A stretch of 64,000 bases of DNA, taken from assembly GCA_902537815.1 (NCBI GenBank), contig CACBCS010000005.1, positions 1 to 64,000 of the forward strand. The letters run 5' to 3'. The notes below the pieces were generated by a model that worked only from the letters and a program-made list of their open reading frames with translations, searched no databases and had not been told where the DNA came from. This document shows positions 1 through 9,556 of this stretch, one piece after another. Source of the stretch: an uncultured Pseudohongiella sp. (GTDB taxonomy: Bacteria; Pseudomonadota; Gammaproteobacteria; Pseudomonadales; Pseudohongiellaceae). The stretch's first letter is position 1; every line of letters starts with the position of its first letter. A program made the translations under genes and the position numbers.

Positions 1-298
1 CGCCACAATAATTTTTGCCGAACACGAATTCGATAATCAGGTAGCTGCTGAGTCTGGTTTGGGCACCAACAATGGCGGCAGGAATTGACATCAAGGCCAG
101 CACTGCAGAGGCCAGCCCGATTGCCTTCCCGGCATCGATAAAGCCAAGCTGCTCGGCAGTAATTGCTCCGGTGTACAGCGTAGGCAGAGTGAGGCAGATG
201 CCAAAGAGAACCAGCCCGACAGACCAGCCGGACACTGTGCTCTCTGGTGTCACCGCAGTTCGTGCGCTTTCGTCAAGCAGCTGGCTTAAATGGCTCAA
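1..298 (-). CDS. NCS1/cytosine-permease-like transporter, N-terminal part
   Basis: Reading the minus strand from a TTG codon at 298, which follows a GGAG-like stretch and an in-frame stop, gives about 99 residues that run off the left edge without a stop. After a short polar head ending in a Ser-Gly-Trp segment there are hydrophobic stretches (GLVLFGICLTLPTLYTGA and AIGLASAVLALMSIPAAIVGA), then a G-A-Q-T-R-L-S-S-Y segment. This arrangement resembles the start of purine/cytosine permeases of the NCS1 family, which import nucleobases with a cation. The family call is by pattern and the substrate is unknown. The start codon is uncertain: no ATG is available, and a GTG lies about 16 codons further in. 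Confidence 0.5.
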   Translation of the reverse strand, partial: MSHLSQLLDESARTAVTPESTVSGWSVGLVLFGICLTLPTLYTGAITAEQLGFIDAGKAIGLASAVLALMSIPAAIVGAQTRLSSYLIIEFVFGKNYCG

Positions 299-415
299 AG
301 TCTATTTCTCTCCGCCCCGGCAGGCGGCGTGAGTGCGGTGCTGTTATCACCTCTGTGGTCTGCTGGACTCATCCAGCCCGTGGAGTGGTCGCGATACCCG
401 GCGCGCTTTGCCATC

Positions 416-1969
416 TCAGTTTCTGCCCAATTGGGTGAGCACGACTCCGTAAACCATCATCGCATCCCAGAGATTCTGTAGCCGAAGATTTTCATTCTCT
501 CCATGCTGATTGTTGTCATGATTGGCAAGCGGCAACACGATGATCGGCGTTTCCATGCGGTTGGCGAACGCGTTCAGGGGCAACCCGCCTCCCATGGTCG
601 GAGTCAGAATTAGATCCGGCGTCAGTTCCCGCATCACACGAATCAGACGCTGAGCCATGGGGCCATCCATTGACGTCCTCAGTCCGGGTGACCCGCCGCC
701 GCGCCAGTCCAGTTTGACGACCTTGGAGTTGGCGCGAAGCATGTCGTCAGTGGGATCCTCGTAAACAATAAAATACCCCTCCCCGGTGATGTGGTTCTCG
801 ATGATCTGGCGAATGCGCTCGGGTCGCTGATTCGGGACGAGGCGCAGATTCAGTGAAACCGTCGAGCTGCTGAGGATAATGTTGCGGCCCTGATCGCCGA
901 CACCGCCGCCCGCGACACCTCTGGCATTGAACGCGGGCAAGGTGACGAGCTCCTCGATCCGCGTGCCACCGCCTTCCGGCGTGTGCACGGCCAGTTCTTC
1001 TTTTAGCCGGGCCTCTATGTTCGGCATGGCATCGATGGCCGCGCGCTCCGACTCGGTCAAGGTTGCCACGTTGTCATAATACCCCTCAATCAGAATGCGG
1101 CCCGTTTCATCGCGCATACTGGTTAATAGATACGCCATAGACATGATTGGGTTGGGGGCCCAGTTTCCGTAGTGGCCAGAGTGCAGTGGCCGATTGGCGC
1201 CGTAGGTCGTGATATCCAGAGTGCGGCCGCCACGCACGCCAAATACCACCTGCGCCTGGCGCGACTGGTGCATGGGCCCATCGCAGAAAAGGAGCAGGTC
1301 AGCATCGAACAGACCGGGATTGTCATCAATCACCTGGCCCAGAGTCGGTGAGCCGCGCTCTTCTTCGCCATCCAGCAGCAGCTTGAGGTTGACTGACAGT
1401 TCCAGGCCGTTTGCCCGAAGCGCGTCAAGCATATGGATCAGTGCGATCACGGGCATCTTGTCGTCACCGGCGGATCGGGCATAGATGCGCCATTCTGGAT
1501 TGAAATGATCTGCGACTGAATTCAAGTCGACCGGCTTGCCTCCCTCCTGTATCAGACCGTCCAGCAGGGTTGGTGTAAAGGGCGCGTAGGTCCAGTTTTC
1601 GCTCTGCACAGGTTGTCCATCAAAATGCGCATAGATAAGGACCGTTTCACTAGCGCCAGGTGAACTTAATTCAGCAAACACATAGGGCGCTCCACCTGAG
1701 CGCAGGGTGCGCACAGTAAATCCTCTTGGTTCAAGCAGCGCGGTGATGTGCCGGGCATTCGCCTGCATATCCGGCAGGCTGCTGGCCACATTGGGCAGAG
1801 CGAGAAACGCAGTGAAGTCCTCAATGATCTGTCTTTCGCGTGTGGCCCGAAAAGTATTGACTGCATCTGCGACCTCTAACACTGAAGAAGTCTGGCCCAG
1901 ACAGGTAAATGCCTGTAGCGAGAGCAGGCACGTGAACGCCCAACAGGTGGTTGATTTGGCTGGTATCAC
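416..1969 (-). CDS. Exported M20-family metallopeptidase
   Basis: The 517-residue product begins at a GTG behind a GAGGAG ribosome site and carries a Sec signal peptide of about 25 residues, so it should be periplasmic. M20 hallmarks are present: the metal-binding HFDGQPV (H115, D117), a S-A-G-D-D-K segment with the bridging Asp, the catalytic D-G-E-E-E-R-G-S-P motif, and a late His in LPLANHDNNQHGEN. The insertion between the two catalytic halves (around ANRPLHSGHYGNW) fits the dimerisation domain. The family hydrolyses dipeptides or acylated amino acids with two zinc ions; the exact substrate cannot be told. It is divergent from the gamma-glutamyltransferase gene across about 150 bp, and both would work on periplasmic peptides. 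Confidence 0.85.
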   Translation of the reverse strand: MIPAKSTTCWAFTCLLSLQAFTCLGQTSSVLEVADAVNTFRATRERQIIEDFTAFLALPNVASSLPDMQANARHITALLEPRGFTVRTLRSGGAPYVFAELSSPGASETVLIYAHFDGQPVQSENWTYAPFTPTLLDGLIQEGGKPVDLNSVADHFNPEWRIYARSAGDDKMPVIALIHMLDALRANGLELSVNLKLLLDGEEERGSPTLGQVIDDNPGLFDADLLLFCDGPMHQSRQAQVVFGVRGGRTLDITTYGANRPLHSGHYGNWAPNPIMSMAYLLTSMRDETGRILIEGYYDNVATLTESERAAIDAMPNIEARLKEELAVHTPEGGGTRIEELVTLPAFNARGVAGGGVGDQGRNIILSSSTVSLNLRLVPNQRPERIRQIIENHITGEGYFIVYEDPTDDMLRANSKVVKLDWRGGGSPGLRTSMDGPMAQRLIRVMRELTPDLILTPTMGGGLPLNAFANRMETPIIVLPLANHDNNQHGENENLRLQNLWDAMMVYGVVLTQLGRN

Positions 1970-2057
1970 GTAGCACTCCTCTTATCGAGCCATCAGTCCG
2001 GGTTCGGCGCATTAAACCATCAGTCTCAGCACACTGGATAGCCCCGGTGACTGGCAG

Positions 2058-2085
2058 TGGACGGCTGATTATATCGGTTTATACT
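2058..2085 (+). promoter_or_regulatory. Candidate sigma70 promoter for ggt
   Basis: TGGACG (2058-2063), a 16-bp spacer and TATACT (2080-2085) lie about 30 bp ahead of the gamma-glutamyltransferase start. Each box matches consensus at four or five of six positions. This is prediction by eye. Confidence 0.35.
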
Positions 2086-2117
2086 GACCGTCCGCATCGC
2101 TTTTTGGAAGCCGCTTA

Positions 2118-3884
2118 ATGTTGAAGACACCCATTCGTATGCTTGTCACCTACACTGCTCTGACGCTGGTTCTGGCATCCTGCGGAGACGCGCAGCTGGA
2201 GTCAAATGACGCCGAATTGCCTCAGGCAGTTGCCGCGGCCGAAACGCCTGCTTCAACCAGCTATGCCCCTCAGAATCGACCGGATGTCAGAGGACGGATT
2301 GGTGCAGTTTCCGCTGGCCATCCTCTGGCGGCACAGGCCGGACTTAGGGTCCTGCAGAGGGGTGGCAATGCCACAGACGCTGTAATTGCAATGGCAGGCG
2401 TATTGGCCGTTGTGCGTCCGCATATGAATGGTATCGGGGGCGATGCTTTCGGGATCTTTTACCACGGAGAGACCGGGGAGGTTACGGCGCTCAACGCAAG
2501 TGGCCGGGCGGGAGCCCTCGCAACGCCGGAGTTTTTCGCCGACGCAGGGCTTGATCGAATCCCGGGAGCCGGCCCGCTGTCGGTCAGTGTACCCGGCGCC
2601 GTGGCTGGCTGGGTAGATGCTCATGAGCGATATGGCAGCATGGATTTTGCAGACCTGCTGGCAACAGGAATTGACTATGCCCGCAATGGATTCGCAGTCT
2701 CGACACGATTGGCACAGGATTTCGAGGAACAGGGAGTCAACCTCAACCAGGCCGGCCGGGACCTTTACCTGCCGAATGCCGCAGCACCTCCGGTGGGCAG
2801 TTTGCTGCGCAATCCGGCGTTGGCAGATTCCCTTCAGCTCGTTGCCACCGAGGGCAAGGAGGGCTTCTATCAGGGCGGCATCGCCGAGAGACTGGCGGCG
2901 TTTATCACCGAGCAGGGTGGCTACCTCAGGCCGGAAGACTTCGCCAATCACACCTCTACTTGGGTGACGCCGCTGCGTGGGGATTATCTTGACCACGAGT
3001 TCATCGTGATGCCACCGAACACTCAGGGCGTCACGCAACTCGCGCTTTTTGAAATGGCAAAGTCTCATGATTTGGCACAGCAAGGACAAAATTCAACGGA
3101 TTACCTGCATACGCTCATTGAGCTGAAAAAACTGGCATTCGCTGATCGTGATCGTTGGGTAGCGGATCCGGAGCTGGCGACTGTTCCGGTGCCCCAGTTG
3201 CTTGACTCAGACTATCTGCGGCAACGGGCGCGGGCAGTCGATATGATGATGGCTGCGGCTGAAGTGGCGCCGGGCTTTGGAGAGGTGGTTGCGTCCGCGC
3301 CAAACGGCAGTCGCTCTGACGCCGGTGACACGGTATACATTACGGCGGTGGACCAGTGGGGCAACGCAGTGAGCTGGATCCAGTCGAATTTTGCTGGCTT
3401 CGGCTCCGGACTGCTGGATAAAACCACCGGGATACTGCTGCACAATCGTGGGGCGCTGTTTACGCTGGAAACGGGCCACCCTAATCAGGTGGCTCCGGGT
3501 AAGCGGCCTTACCATACCCTGTCACCCATCATGGCCTTACATCCGGACGGTGAGCTGGCTTTTACGCTCGGAACCCCCGGTGGCGACAGCCAGACCCAAA
3601 CGATTCTCCAGATAACCCATAATCTGCTGATGTTTGGCATGACCCCTCAGCAGGCCATTGAGGCACCGCGATTTCGCTCCCAAACGGGCACCAGACTCGC
3701 CATTGAAAACCGGGTGGCTGCTGCTGTGCTTGCCGAGCTTCAAACACGCGGTCATGAGCTCAACGTCATTGACGGGTGGACGGCTACATTCGGCGGCGCG
3801 CAGATGATCCATCGCGATCCAGCAAGCGGGGTGCTGACGGCAGCGGCAGACCCGAGGCGAGAAGCCTACGCCATTGCCTACTGA
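2118..3884 (+). CDS. ggt: Gamma-glutamyltransferase, lipoprotein
   Basis: The 588-residue product starts with a lipoprotein signal whose lipobox is L-A-S-C (acylated Cys at 22), so it is predicted to be membrane-anchored and facing the periplasm. Gamma-glutamyltranspeptidases cleave themselves before a catalytic Thr. Here that Thr is about residue 405 in the segment G-D-T-V-Y-I-T-A-V-D, followed by the typical W-G-N-A-V-S and G-F-G-S-G-L stretches. The N-terminal half carries GGNATDAVIAM and NGIGGDAFG, also typical. The enzyme removes glutamate from glutathione and other gamma-glutamyl peptides and feeds amino acids to the cell. The gene ends 13 bp from the convergent deacylase gene. The lipoprotein anchor differs from the soluble periplasmic E. 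coli enzyme. Confidence 0.9.
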   Translation: MLKTPIRMLVTYTALTLVLASCGDAQLESNDAELPQAVAAAETPASTSYAPQNRPDVRGRIGAVSAGHPLAAQAGLRVLQRGGNATDAVIAMAGVLAVVRPHMNGIGGDAFGIFYHGETGEVTALNASGRAGALATPEFFADAGLDRIPGAGPLSVSVPGAVAGWVDAHERYGSMDFADLLATGIDYARNGFAVSTRLAQDFEEQGVNLNQAGRDLYLPNAAAPPVGSLLRNPALADSLQLVATEGKEGFYQGGIAERLAAFITEQGGYLRPEDFANHTSTWVTPLRGDYLDHEFIVMPPNTQGVTQLALFEMAKSHDLAQQGQNSTDYLHTLIELKKLAFADRDRWVADPELATVPVPQLLDSDYLRQRARAVDMMMAAAEVAPGFGEVVASAPNGSRSDAGDTVYITAVDQWGNAVSWIQSNFAGFGSGLLDKTTGILLHNRGALFTLETGHPNQVAPGKRPYHTLSPIMALHPDGELAFTLGTPGGDSQTQTILQITHNLLMFGMTPQQAIEAPRFRSQTGTRLAIENRVAAAVLAELQTRGHELNVIDGWTATFGGAQMIHRDPASGVLTAAADPRREAYAIAY

Positions 3885-3897
3885 CAGGCAGAGGGTT

Positions 3898-5499
3898 TTA
3901 TCTAGCGGTATAACCCGGCCCGTGGAGTATGCGGCCGGGCCTGCTACCGGTATGGACTCCGTCTTCGACGACCAGCTCTCCATTGACCAGCACAAACTTC
4001 ATCCCTGTCGCATACTGATGGGGTTGCTCAAAGCTCGCGCGGTCGATGATTTCGTCTGCATCAAAGATTGCCACATCGGCAAAGTAGCCTTCGGTAATGA
4101 GTCCGCGATCGTGAATCCCCAGTCTCCGGGCAGACTGACTGCTCATCTTCTTGACGGCTTCTTCCAGCGAGATTACGCCGCGTTCTCGGACATAGTGTCC
4201 GAGGACCCGAGCAAACGTGCCATACTGCCTGGGATGGGGTGCGCCTTCGCCAAACACTCCGACCGGCCCATCCGACCCGATGGCAGTCGCTGGATGACGC
4301 ATGATCCGATCAACATCCTCTGGCCCGATGGCGTGATAAACAGCAGTGGCGCCGCCACCCCGTATAATGTCAAAGACAACTTCTGCAGCGTTTTCCGGTG
4401 TGGGTTCCATGCCGGCTTCCAGGGTCAGTTCCGCGAGATTCTTGCCCGCCATGTCCGGATTCCAACTGTTGCGTGAGATAAATACATTTTTCGGGTCACC
4501 ACCTCCGCGGTCATAGAGAATTTTGGCGACGACTTCGTTCTTGATTGTGGCCCGGGTTTTCGGACTGTTGATGCGGGTCAGCATCTGATCCCTGCCCCCT
4601 TCTTGTGCCCACTGCGGAATCAGGGCGGTGATTCCTGTCTGCGACGCGGTGTACGGATACTGGTCAATCGAGACGTCGATACCTCTGCGTCTCGCTTCAT
4701 CGACCAGGCGGAGGCTGTCTACCGAGGCGCCCCAGTTTTCCACCCCAATAACCTTGTGGTGCGTCATCTGCACCGGGATTCCCGCTTCCTCTCCGATGCG
4801 GATCGTTTCGTTGACTGAATCAATCAGCCTGGCGGCCTCTTCTCTCATGTGAGAGATGTAAATGCCGCCGTAGGCAGCTGCCACTCTGGACAGTTCGATC
4901 ACCTCTTCCGTTGAGGTGAAGCTGCCCGGCACATAGAACAGGCCGGTAGAGATACCGAGAGCTCCCTGTTCCATGGCTTCTCTCACCATCTGCTTCATCC
5001 GTTCCATTTCTGCAGCTGTGGCTGCACGGTCTTCGGCGCCAATGACTGCCTGGCGAATCGTGCCCTGTCCGACGAACACAGCCCAGTTGGGACTGATCCC
5101 CAGTTCGGCTATCTCGGCATAATGTTTATCGATAGGGTAGGGCGAAGATCCGTCATTGCCTTCCGTAAGCGTGGTGACGCCCTGGAGTAACGCGCTTTCC
5201 GCGTTGGGCACCTCGAATATGCCGCGCAGGGCATGGGTGTGAGGATCGATGAAGCCCGGTACCACGACCAGACCCGCTGCATCGATGATGCGCTCGGCAC
5301 TTGCCTCAGAGAGATTGCCAACGCGGGCAATCCGGTCGTCCACAATGCCGACGTCGGCTTCGTACCAGGGCGTGCCTGTGCCATCAACGATGCGCCCGTT
5401 CTTGATCAGAAGGTCAAAAGATTCCTGAGCTGCAGCATAAAAGGGCAGAATCGCTGTTGAGATAGCCAGAAAGGTCAGTGAATGAAGTTTCATTTTCAT
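3898..5499 (-). CDS. Exported N-acyl-D-amino-acid deacylase family protein (paralog 1)
   Basis: This 533-residue amidohydrolase has a Sec signal peptide ending near A-A-A-Q (residue 25). The TIM-barrel amidohydrolase marks are the GFIDPHTH motif (metal ligands H87 and H89), the ISHMREE and MTHHK histidine segments, and a late I-G-S-D-G Asp. In classical D-aminoacylases a Cys bridges the metals in a G-N-C-G motif; here that position reads G-N-D-G. The family removes acyl groups from N-acyl-D-amino acids, but related members hydrolyse other amides, so the substrate is open. It is the first of three relatives in the window. It lies downstream of the M13 peptidase gene in the same direction, separated by a strong hairpin that probably uncouples them. 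Confidence 0.8.
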   Translation of the reverse strand: MKMKLHSLTFLAISTAILPFYAAAQESFDLLIKNGRIVDGTGTPWYEADVGIVDDRIARVGNLSEASAERIIDAAGLVVVPGFIDPHTHALRGIFEVPNAESALLQGVTTLTEGNDGSSPYPIDKHYAEIAELGISPNWAVFVGQGTIRQAVIGAEDRAATAAEMERMKQMVREAMEQGALGISTGLFYVPGSFTSTEEVIELSRVAAAYGGIYISHMREEAARLIDSVNETIRIGEEAGIPVQMTHHKVIGVENWGASVDSLRLVDEARRRGIDVSIDQYPYTASQTGITALIPQWAQEGGRDQMLTRINSPKTRATIKNEVVAKILYDRGGGDPKNVFISRNSWNPDMAGKNLAELTLEAGMEPTPENAAEVVFDIIRGGGATAVYHAIGPEDVDRIMRHPATAIGSDGPVGVFGEGAPHPRQYGTFARVLGHYVRERGVISLEEAVKKMSSQSARRLGIHDRGLITEGYFADVAIFDADEIIDRASFEQPHQYATGMKFVLVNGELVVEDGVHTGSRPGRILHGPGYTAR

Positions 5500-5538
5500 C
5501 GTGTTGGCATGCCCCCTGAACAGTTTTGGTTTTTGAGT

Positions 5539-5573
5539 GCAGAAAAGGGTAGCTACAAGCTACCCTTTTCTGC
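5539..5573 (-). terminator. Perfect 16-bp hairpin, likely bidirectional terminator
   Basis: GCAGAAAAGGGTAGCT (5539-5554) and its exact reverse complement (5558-5573) flank a 3-nt loop. The outer part of the stem supplies AAAA and TTTT tracts, so it resembles an intrinsic terminator on either strand. It sits 10 bp beyond the stop codon of the M13 peptidase gene and ahead of the deacylase gene. Confidence 0.65.
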
Positions 5574-5582
5574 CCTATTGAT

Positions 5583-7679
5583 CTACCAGATCCTGATGCG
5601 CTGCTCTGGCGGCAGGTAAAGCGCTTCATCAGACTGCACGTTGAAAGCCTCATACCACTCAGTAAAGTTGCGCACGACGCCGTTCACTCTGAATTCAGAA
5701 GGAGAATGTGGATCGGTCGTCAGTCGCTGGATGAGTGCATCCTCGCGGTATTTGCGCTGCCAGACTTGGGCCCACGCCAGAAAGAAACGCTGGTCACCGG
5801 TTAAGCCTTCGATCACCGGCGCTTCCTCGCCGTTGAGTGCCATCTTATAGGCTCGGTAGGCCAGTGATAGACCACCGACGTCACCGATATTTTCGCCGAG
5901 GGTAAAGCGACCGTCGATGAAGTAGCCTGGCACCGGTTCGAACTGGCTGTATTGCTCGGCGAGGGCATCGGCTTGGGATTCGAAGTTGGCGCGGTCCGCA
6001 TCAGTCCACCAGTTACGCTGGACTCCCTGCCAATCTGATTTAGAGCCTTGGTCATCGAAGCCATGGCCCATTTCGTGGCCAATCACTGCACCGATGCCGC
6101 CATAGTTGACTGCAAGGTCAGCAGCAGGGTCGAAAAACGGTGGCTGCAGGATACCGGCCGGAAAGACAATCTCATTGAAAGAGGGATTGTAATAAGCATT
6201 GACTGTTTGTGGCGTCATGCCCCATTCCTCGCGGTCAGTCGGCTGATCCAGCCGCCCAATTTCATCCTCATAGTTGAACAGTCGGATGTTCTGCGCGTTC
6301 TGGAACAGATTGTCCCTGCTGATAGCAATAGACGAAAAATCTTTCCATTCATCTGGATACGCGATTTTCGGTCTGAAGGCTTCCAACTTTTTATAGGCTT
6401 CCTCTTTGGTATCTGCACTCATCCAGTCGTTCTGTTCAATGCTCTGACGCAGCGCCGCTCGAAGATTCTCCACCAGTTCATCCATCTGTGCCTTGGCAGA
6501 TTCGGGAAAGTGACGCTGGACGTAAACTTGTCCGATCGCTTCGCCCAGGCTGCTCAGGGAACCAACCCGCATCACGCCTCGCTCCCAGCGTTCGCGCTGC
6601 TCAGGCACGCCATTCAGCACTGTCGAGTAGAAATGGAATGCCTCTTGATTAATCTCTTCCGAGAGTACGCTCGCGCTGTCGACGATAAACCGGTAGGTCA
6701 TGAAGCTCTTCCATTCTTCCACGGGTCGGGAGGCAACAAGCTCAATGATGGGAGACATGGCGCTTGGGTAGGAAGTGTTGAGATCAGTAAGATTCTCTAT
6801 GCCTGCCGCGGCGAAGTAGCTGTCCCAGTCAAGGCCGGCATACTCGGCCTTGAAATCCTCATAGGACATCGGATTGTAGGTTAGATCGCGATTACGCCGC
6901 TGGGACCTTGGCCAGATATGCTCCGCAACCCGCGTTTCGAGTGCCAGTATCGCTGCTGCTTTAGTGTCGCTGTCTTCAATGCCGGCGAAATCCAGAATCC
7001 GGGTGATATGTGCAACATACTCTTCACGAACTTTGATGAATTCTTCGGTGTCTTCAAGGTAATAATCACGATCCGGCAACCCCAGACCACCGACCGACAG
7101 GTTGAGCTGATGGCGGTCTGCGTCGGAGCGGTCAGCGCCGATATAAAAGCCGAAAGGGCTGGCGGTATTGTCAATCTGAGCTCGACCGAGGGCGGCGATG
7201 AGTTGCTCGCGAGTCTCAATCTGGTCGAGCGTGGTCAGACCCGGCAGCAGGGGACTGATTCCAAGCTCATTCAGGGTTTCGACATCCATGTAGCTCAGAT
7301 AGTAATCGCTGATCTTCTGCTCGATTGAGCCCATGGCCGGCTCCCTGGAGGACAGATCGTCGATAATGGTGCGAACACGCTGATCGGACCGGTCACTCAG
7401 AACCGTAAACGACCCATAGTTGCTGCGGCTGGCCGGCAGCTCAAAACTGTCAAGCCATTTGCCATTGGCGTAGCGGAAAAAGTCATCTCCCGGGCGAATG
7501 TCCGGATCCTGATGGCTGAGGTCTACGCCAAAACCGCCAAGTTCGGGTCCGGCATTCTCGGACTCGCCGTCAGCGCCGGCGCTTTGAGGGCCGGCCTCCG
7601 GGACGGGCGTGTCTTCAGAGCCGCAGGAAATCAGTAATACACAGAAGATGGTTGCTAATACTTTTACAGGCGATGACAT
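5583..7679 (-). CDS. M13-family (neprilysin/PepO-like) zinc endopeptidase, lipoprotein
   Basis: I place the start at the ATG at 7679, because GGAGG lies five to six bases upstream; an in-frame ATG at 7691 would translate the ribosome site itself. The product has about 698 residues and a lipoprotein signal ending L-I-S-C (Cys 19). Near residue 535 is the zinc motif HEMGHGFDD, and further on ENIGDVGG supplies the third zinc ligand; both are diagnostic for M13. NAYYN and the preceding substrate-binding segment are also present. M13 enzymes cut short peptides. Being lipid-anchored it should act in the periplasm or at the surface. Length is normal for the family. A hairpin follows the gene. Confidence 0.92.
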   Translation of the reverse strand: MSSPVKVLATIFCVLLISCGSEDTPVPEAGPQSAGADGESENAGPELGGFGVDLSHQDPDIRPGDDFFRYANGKWLDSFELPASRSNYGSFTVLSDRSDQRVRTIIDDLSSREPAMGSIEQKISDYYLSYMDVETLNELGISPLLPGLTTLDQIETREQLIAALGRAQIDNTASPFGFYIGADRSDADRHQLNLSVGGLGLPDRDYYLEDTEEFIKVREEYVAHITRILDFAGIEDSDTKAAAILALETRVAEHIWPRSQRRNRDLTYNPMSYEDFKAEYAGLDWDSYFAAAGIENLTDLNTSYPSAMSPIIELVASRPVEEWKSFMTYRFIVDSASVLSEEINQEAFHFYSTVLNGVPEQRERWERGVMRVGSLSSLGEAIGQVYVQRHFPESAKAQMDELVENLRAALRQSIEQNDWMSADTKEEAYKKLEAFRPKIAYPDEWKDFSSIAISRDNLFQNAQNIRLFNYEDEIGRLDQPTDREEWGMTPQTVNAYYNPSFNEIVFPAGILQPPFFDPAADLAVNYGGIGAVIGHEMGHGFDDQGSKSDWQGVQRNWWTDADRANFESQADALAEQYSQFEPVPGYFIDGRFTLGENIGDVGGLSLAYRAYKMALNGEEAPVIEGLTGDQRFFLAWAQVWQRKYREDALIQRLTTDPHSPSEFRVNGVVRNFTEWYEAFNVQSDEALYLPPEQRIRIW

Positions 7680-7691
7680 GTTTTCCTCCAT

Positions 7692-8326
7692 TCATCATTT
7701 GTCGAGCGAGGCGGAAGTATATCCGAATCCCAGGGAGAGTTGGCCCAAGTGCTCCCCGAACCCCCGCATCGCTGACTGTTCATTGACACTGAGTCATTGA
7801 CTGTGTCGAAGCGTTCACTTTATCGATGGTCTCGCTTTATTAATGGTCTTTGATAACGATACACTGCCGCCTTACCAGAAGGCGCGGCTACCAGAGTCAT
7901 ACGCAGGTTCAGAGCAGGAGGTTGACCCATGACGCGAATTACCCGCATTTTGGCGGGGCGACCTCCACTGACCGTCAGCGCAATCTGCCCTTTTTCGCGG
8001 GAACTGCGGCCGCTTACGGTGTGGATCGCTAGACCGCTCTGTCGATGGTGCCCCGGATCAACGCAGAAACTCTCGACGTGCAGGGCCGTGTCGGCACGCT
8101 TGAGGTGTGCAAGGGCGCGACGCTGCTTATTTCGGAGGGCGATGCGCTTGATATGCGTACCAGTCAGGTACTTGGCGCTTTTATTCAGGGCCGGGATATT
8201 GATTTGAATGGCACTCAGCAGCAGCTTTATGAGCGCTTTCGCGACAAGTATCAGAATCAGGTTGAATAGGAAGAGCCCCATAGGGGCAGTGTTGTCGTAG
8301 CAGTTTGCGACGAGGGAGCGACTCAC
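7692..8326. other. Interval between M13 peptidase and threonine synthase genes
   Basis: Apart from the doubtful small reading frame at 8045-8269, I see no convincing gene or RNA. The first 150 bp must hold the promoter of the M13 peptidase gene (minus strand), and the last 60 bp the ribosome site of the threonine synthase gene (GAGGGAG, 8311-8317). Confidence 0.4.
8045..8269 (+). CDS. Small hypothetical protein
   Basis: This 74-residue open frame starts at an ATG shortly after an in-frame TAG and has no clear ribosome site. The translation looks protein-like: alternating hydrophobic and charged residues in the first 50 positions, then a polar helical tail (L-Y-E-R-F-R-D-K-Y). It resembles no family I recognise. 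It points toward the threonine synthase gene 57 bp downstream and could be a leader gene or a chance frame. Confidence 0.35.
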   Translation: MVPRINAETLDVQGRVGTLEVCKGATLLISEGDALDMRTSQVLGAFIQGRDIDLNGTQQQLYERFRDKYQNQVE

Positions 8327-9556
8327 ATGGAAGAATTTTCGACTTTCGTCACCCACCTTGAGTGCAGCGAAACCGGTAAGCATTACCCGGCTGATCAGCT
8401 ACACGGGCTCTCGGATGCCGGCAAGCCACTGCTGGTCCGCTATGACCTTGACGGACTTGGGAAAGCAGTAACGACGCAGGACCTCAAGGCCCGCCTGCCT
8501 GAGTTGTGGCGCTACCGCGAGTTTTTGCCCGTGCGTCATTCGCAAAACGTGGTACGTCTGGGCGAATTGATGACCCCGTTGCTGCCGGCAACCAAAATTC
8601 AGCGGGAGTATCAGTGCGGCGAAATCCTGATTAAGGATGAAGGACGTTTACCCACCGGTTCGTTCAAGGCCCGCGGGCTTACCATGGCAGTCTCCATGGC
8701 GAAAGAGTTGGGTGTCAGGGTCATGGCCATGCCGACTAATGGCAATGCAGGGGCCGCGCTGGCCGCCTACTGCTCGCGGGCGGATATCGAGACCTATGTG
8801 TTCTGTCCTGAAGACACGCCTGCAGTCAACGTTGAAGAAATCGCTTTTCAGGGTGCTAAAACATTTCTTGCTAACGGCTTTATCAACGATTGTGGCCGCA
8901 TAGTTGGCGAAGGCAAAGACGCTGTTGGCTGGTTCGATGTCTCTACCTTGAAAGAGCCCTATCGAATTGAAGGCAAGAAGACCATGGGTCTGGAGTTGGC
9001 TGAACAGCTTGATTGGGAAGTGCCAGATGTAATTTTATACCCCACCGGGGGTGGAACCGGCTTGATTGGGATGTGGAAGGCCTTTAACGAGCTTGAGGCA
9101 ATCGGTTGGATCGGCTCCAAGCGGCCTCGCATGGTGGCGGTACAGGCTGAGGGTTGTGCGCCGGTCGTGAAGGCCTATGACGAAGGAACCAAACATGCCG
9201 ACCCGTGGCCCGATGCGCATACCATTGCGGCGGGCATCCGCGTACCGGCCGCGATCGGAGATTTTCTGATTCTCGAAGCCGTTCGCGACAGCGGAGGATT
9301 CGCTGTTGCGGTTTCTGACGAGGCCATCCGCGAGGCACACCAGTACTGCGCCCGGACTGAGGGCGTGCTGCTGTGTCCTGAGGGAGCGGCGACTCTGGCA
9401 GCGCTCAGACAGGAGCTCGGCACGGGCAGAATCAAAGCAGATGAAAAGGTGGTGCTGTTCAACTGCGCAACGGGTTTGAAGTACCCGATGCCCGCTGACC
9501 CTCGTCGAATCGATCTCGGCGAAGCCATTGATTACGACTTCATCCTCTCCGACTGA
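8327..9556 (+). CDS. thrC: Threonine synthase-like PLP enzyme
   Basis: The 409-residue product matches the fold-type II threonine synthase pattern. An N-terminal segment (LECSETGKHYPADQLH) typical of the short bacterial/archaeal type is followed by the PLP lysine in G-S-F-K-A-R-G (K114), a Asn-Gly-Asn-Ala-Gly stretch, and a phosphate-binding glycine loop (YPTGGGTGLIG). Threonine synthase converts O-phosphohomoserine to threonine in the cytoplasm. The gene stands alone rather than with thrA/thrB, so a related beta-elimination role cannot be excluded. A GAGGGAG ribosome site precedes the ATG. The stop codon abuts the convergent small lipoprotein gene with no gap. Confidence 0.82.
   Translation: MEEFSTFVTHLECSETGKHYPADQLHGLSDAGKPLLVRYDLDGLGKAVTTQDLKARLPELWRYREFLPVRHSQNVVRLGELMTPLLPATKIQREYQCGEILIKDEGRLPTGSFKARGLTMAVSMAKELGVRVMAMPTNGNAGAALAAYCSRADIETYVFCPEDTPAVNVEEIAFQGAKTFLANGFINDCGRIVGEGKDAVGWFDVSTLKEPYRIEGKKTMGLELAEQLDWEVPDVILYPTGGGTGLIGMWKAFNELEAIGWIGSKRPRMVAVQAEGCAPVVKAYDEGTKHADPWPDAHTIAAGIRVPAAIGDFLILEAVRDSGGFAVAVSDEAIREAHQYCARTEGVLLCPEGAATLAALRQELGTGRIKADEKVVLFNCATGLKYPMPADPRRIDLGEAIDYDFILSD

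Noticed and set aside
2253-3089. 278-codon minus-strand open frame
   Set aside because: Antisense to the gamma-glutamyltransferase gene; low-complexity, Cys/Arg-rich translation typical of shadow frames.
6048-6884. 278-codon plus-strand open frame
   Set aside because: It is fully antisense to the M13 peptidase gene, whose catalytic motifs are intact; its translation has no family features.
7820-8383. 187-codon minus-strand open frame across the threonine synthase start
   Set aside because: It overlaps the start of a secure gene and has no recognisable domain or ribosome site.
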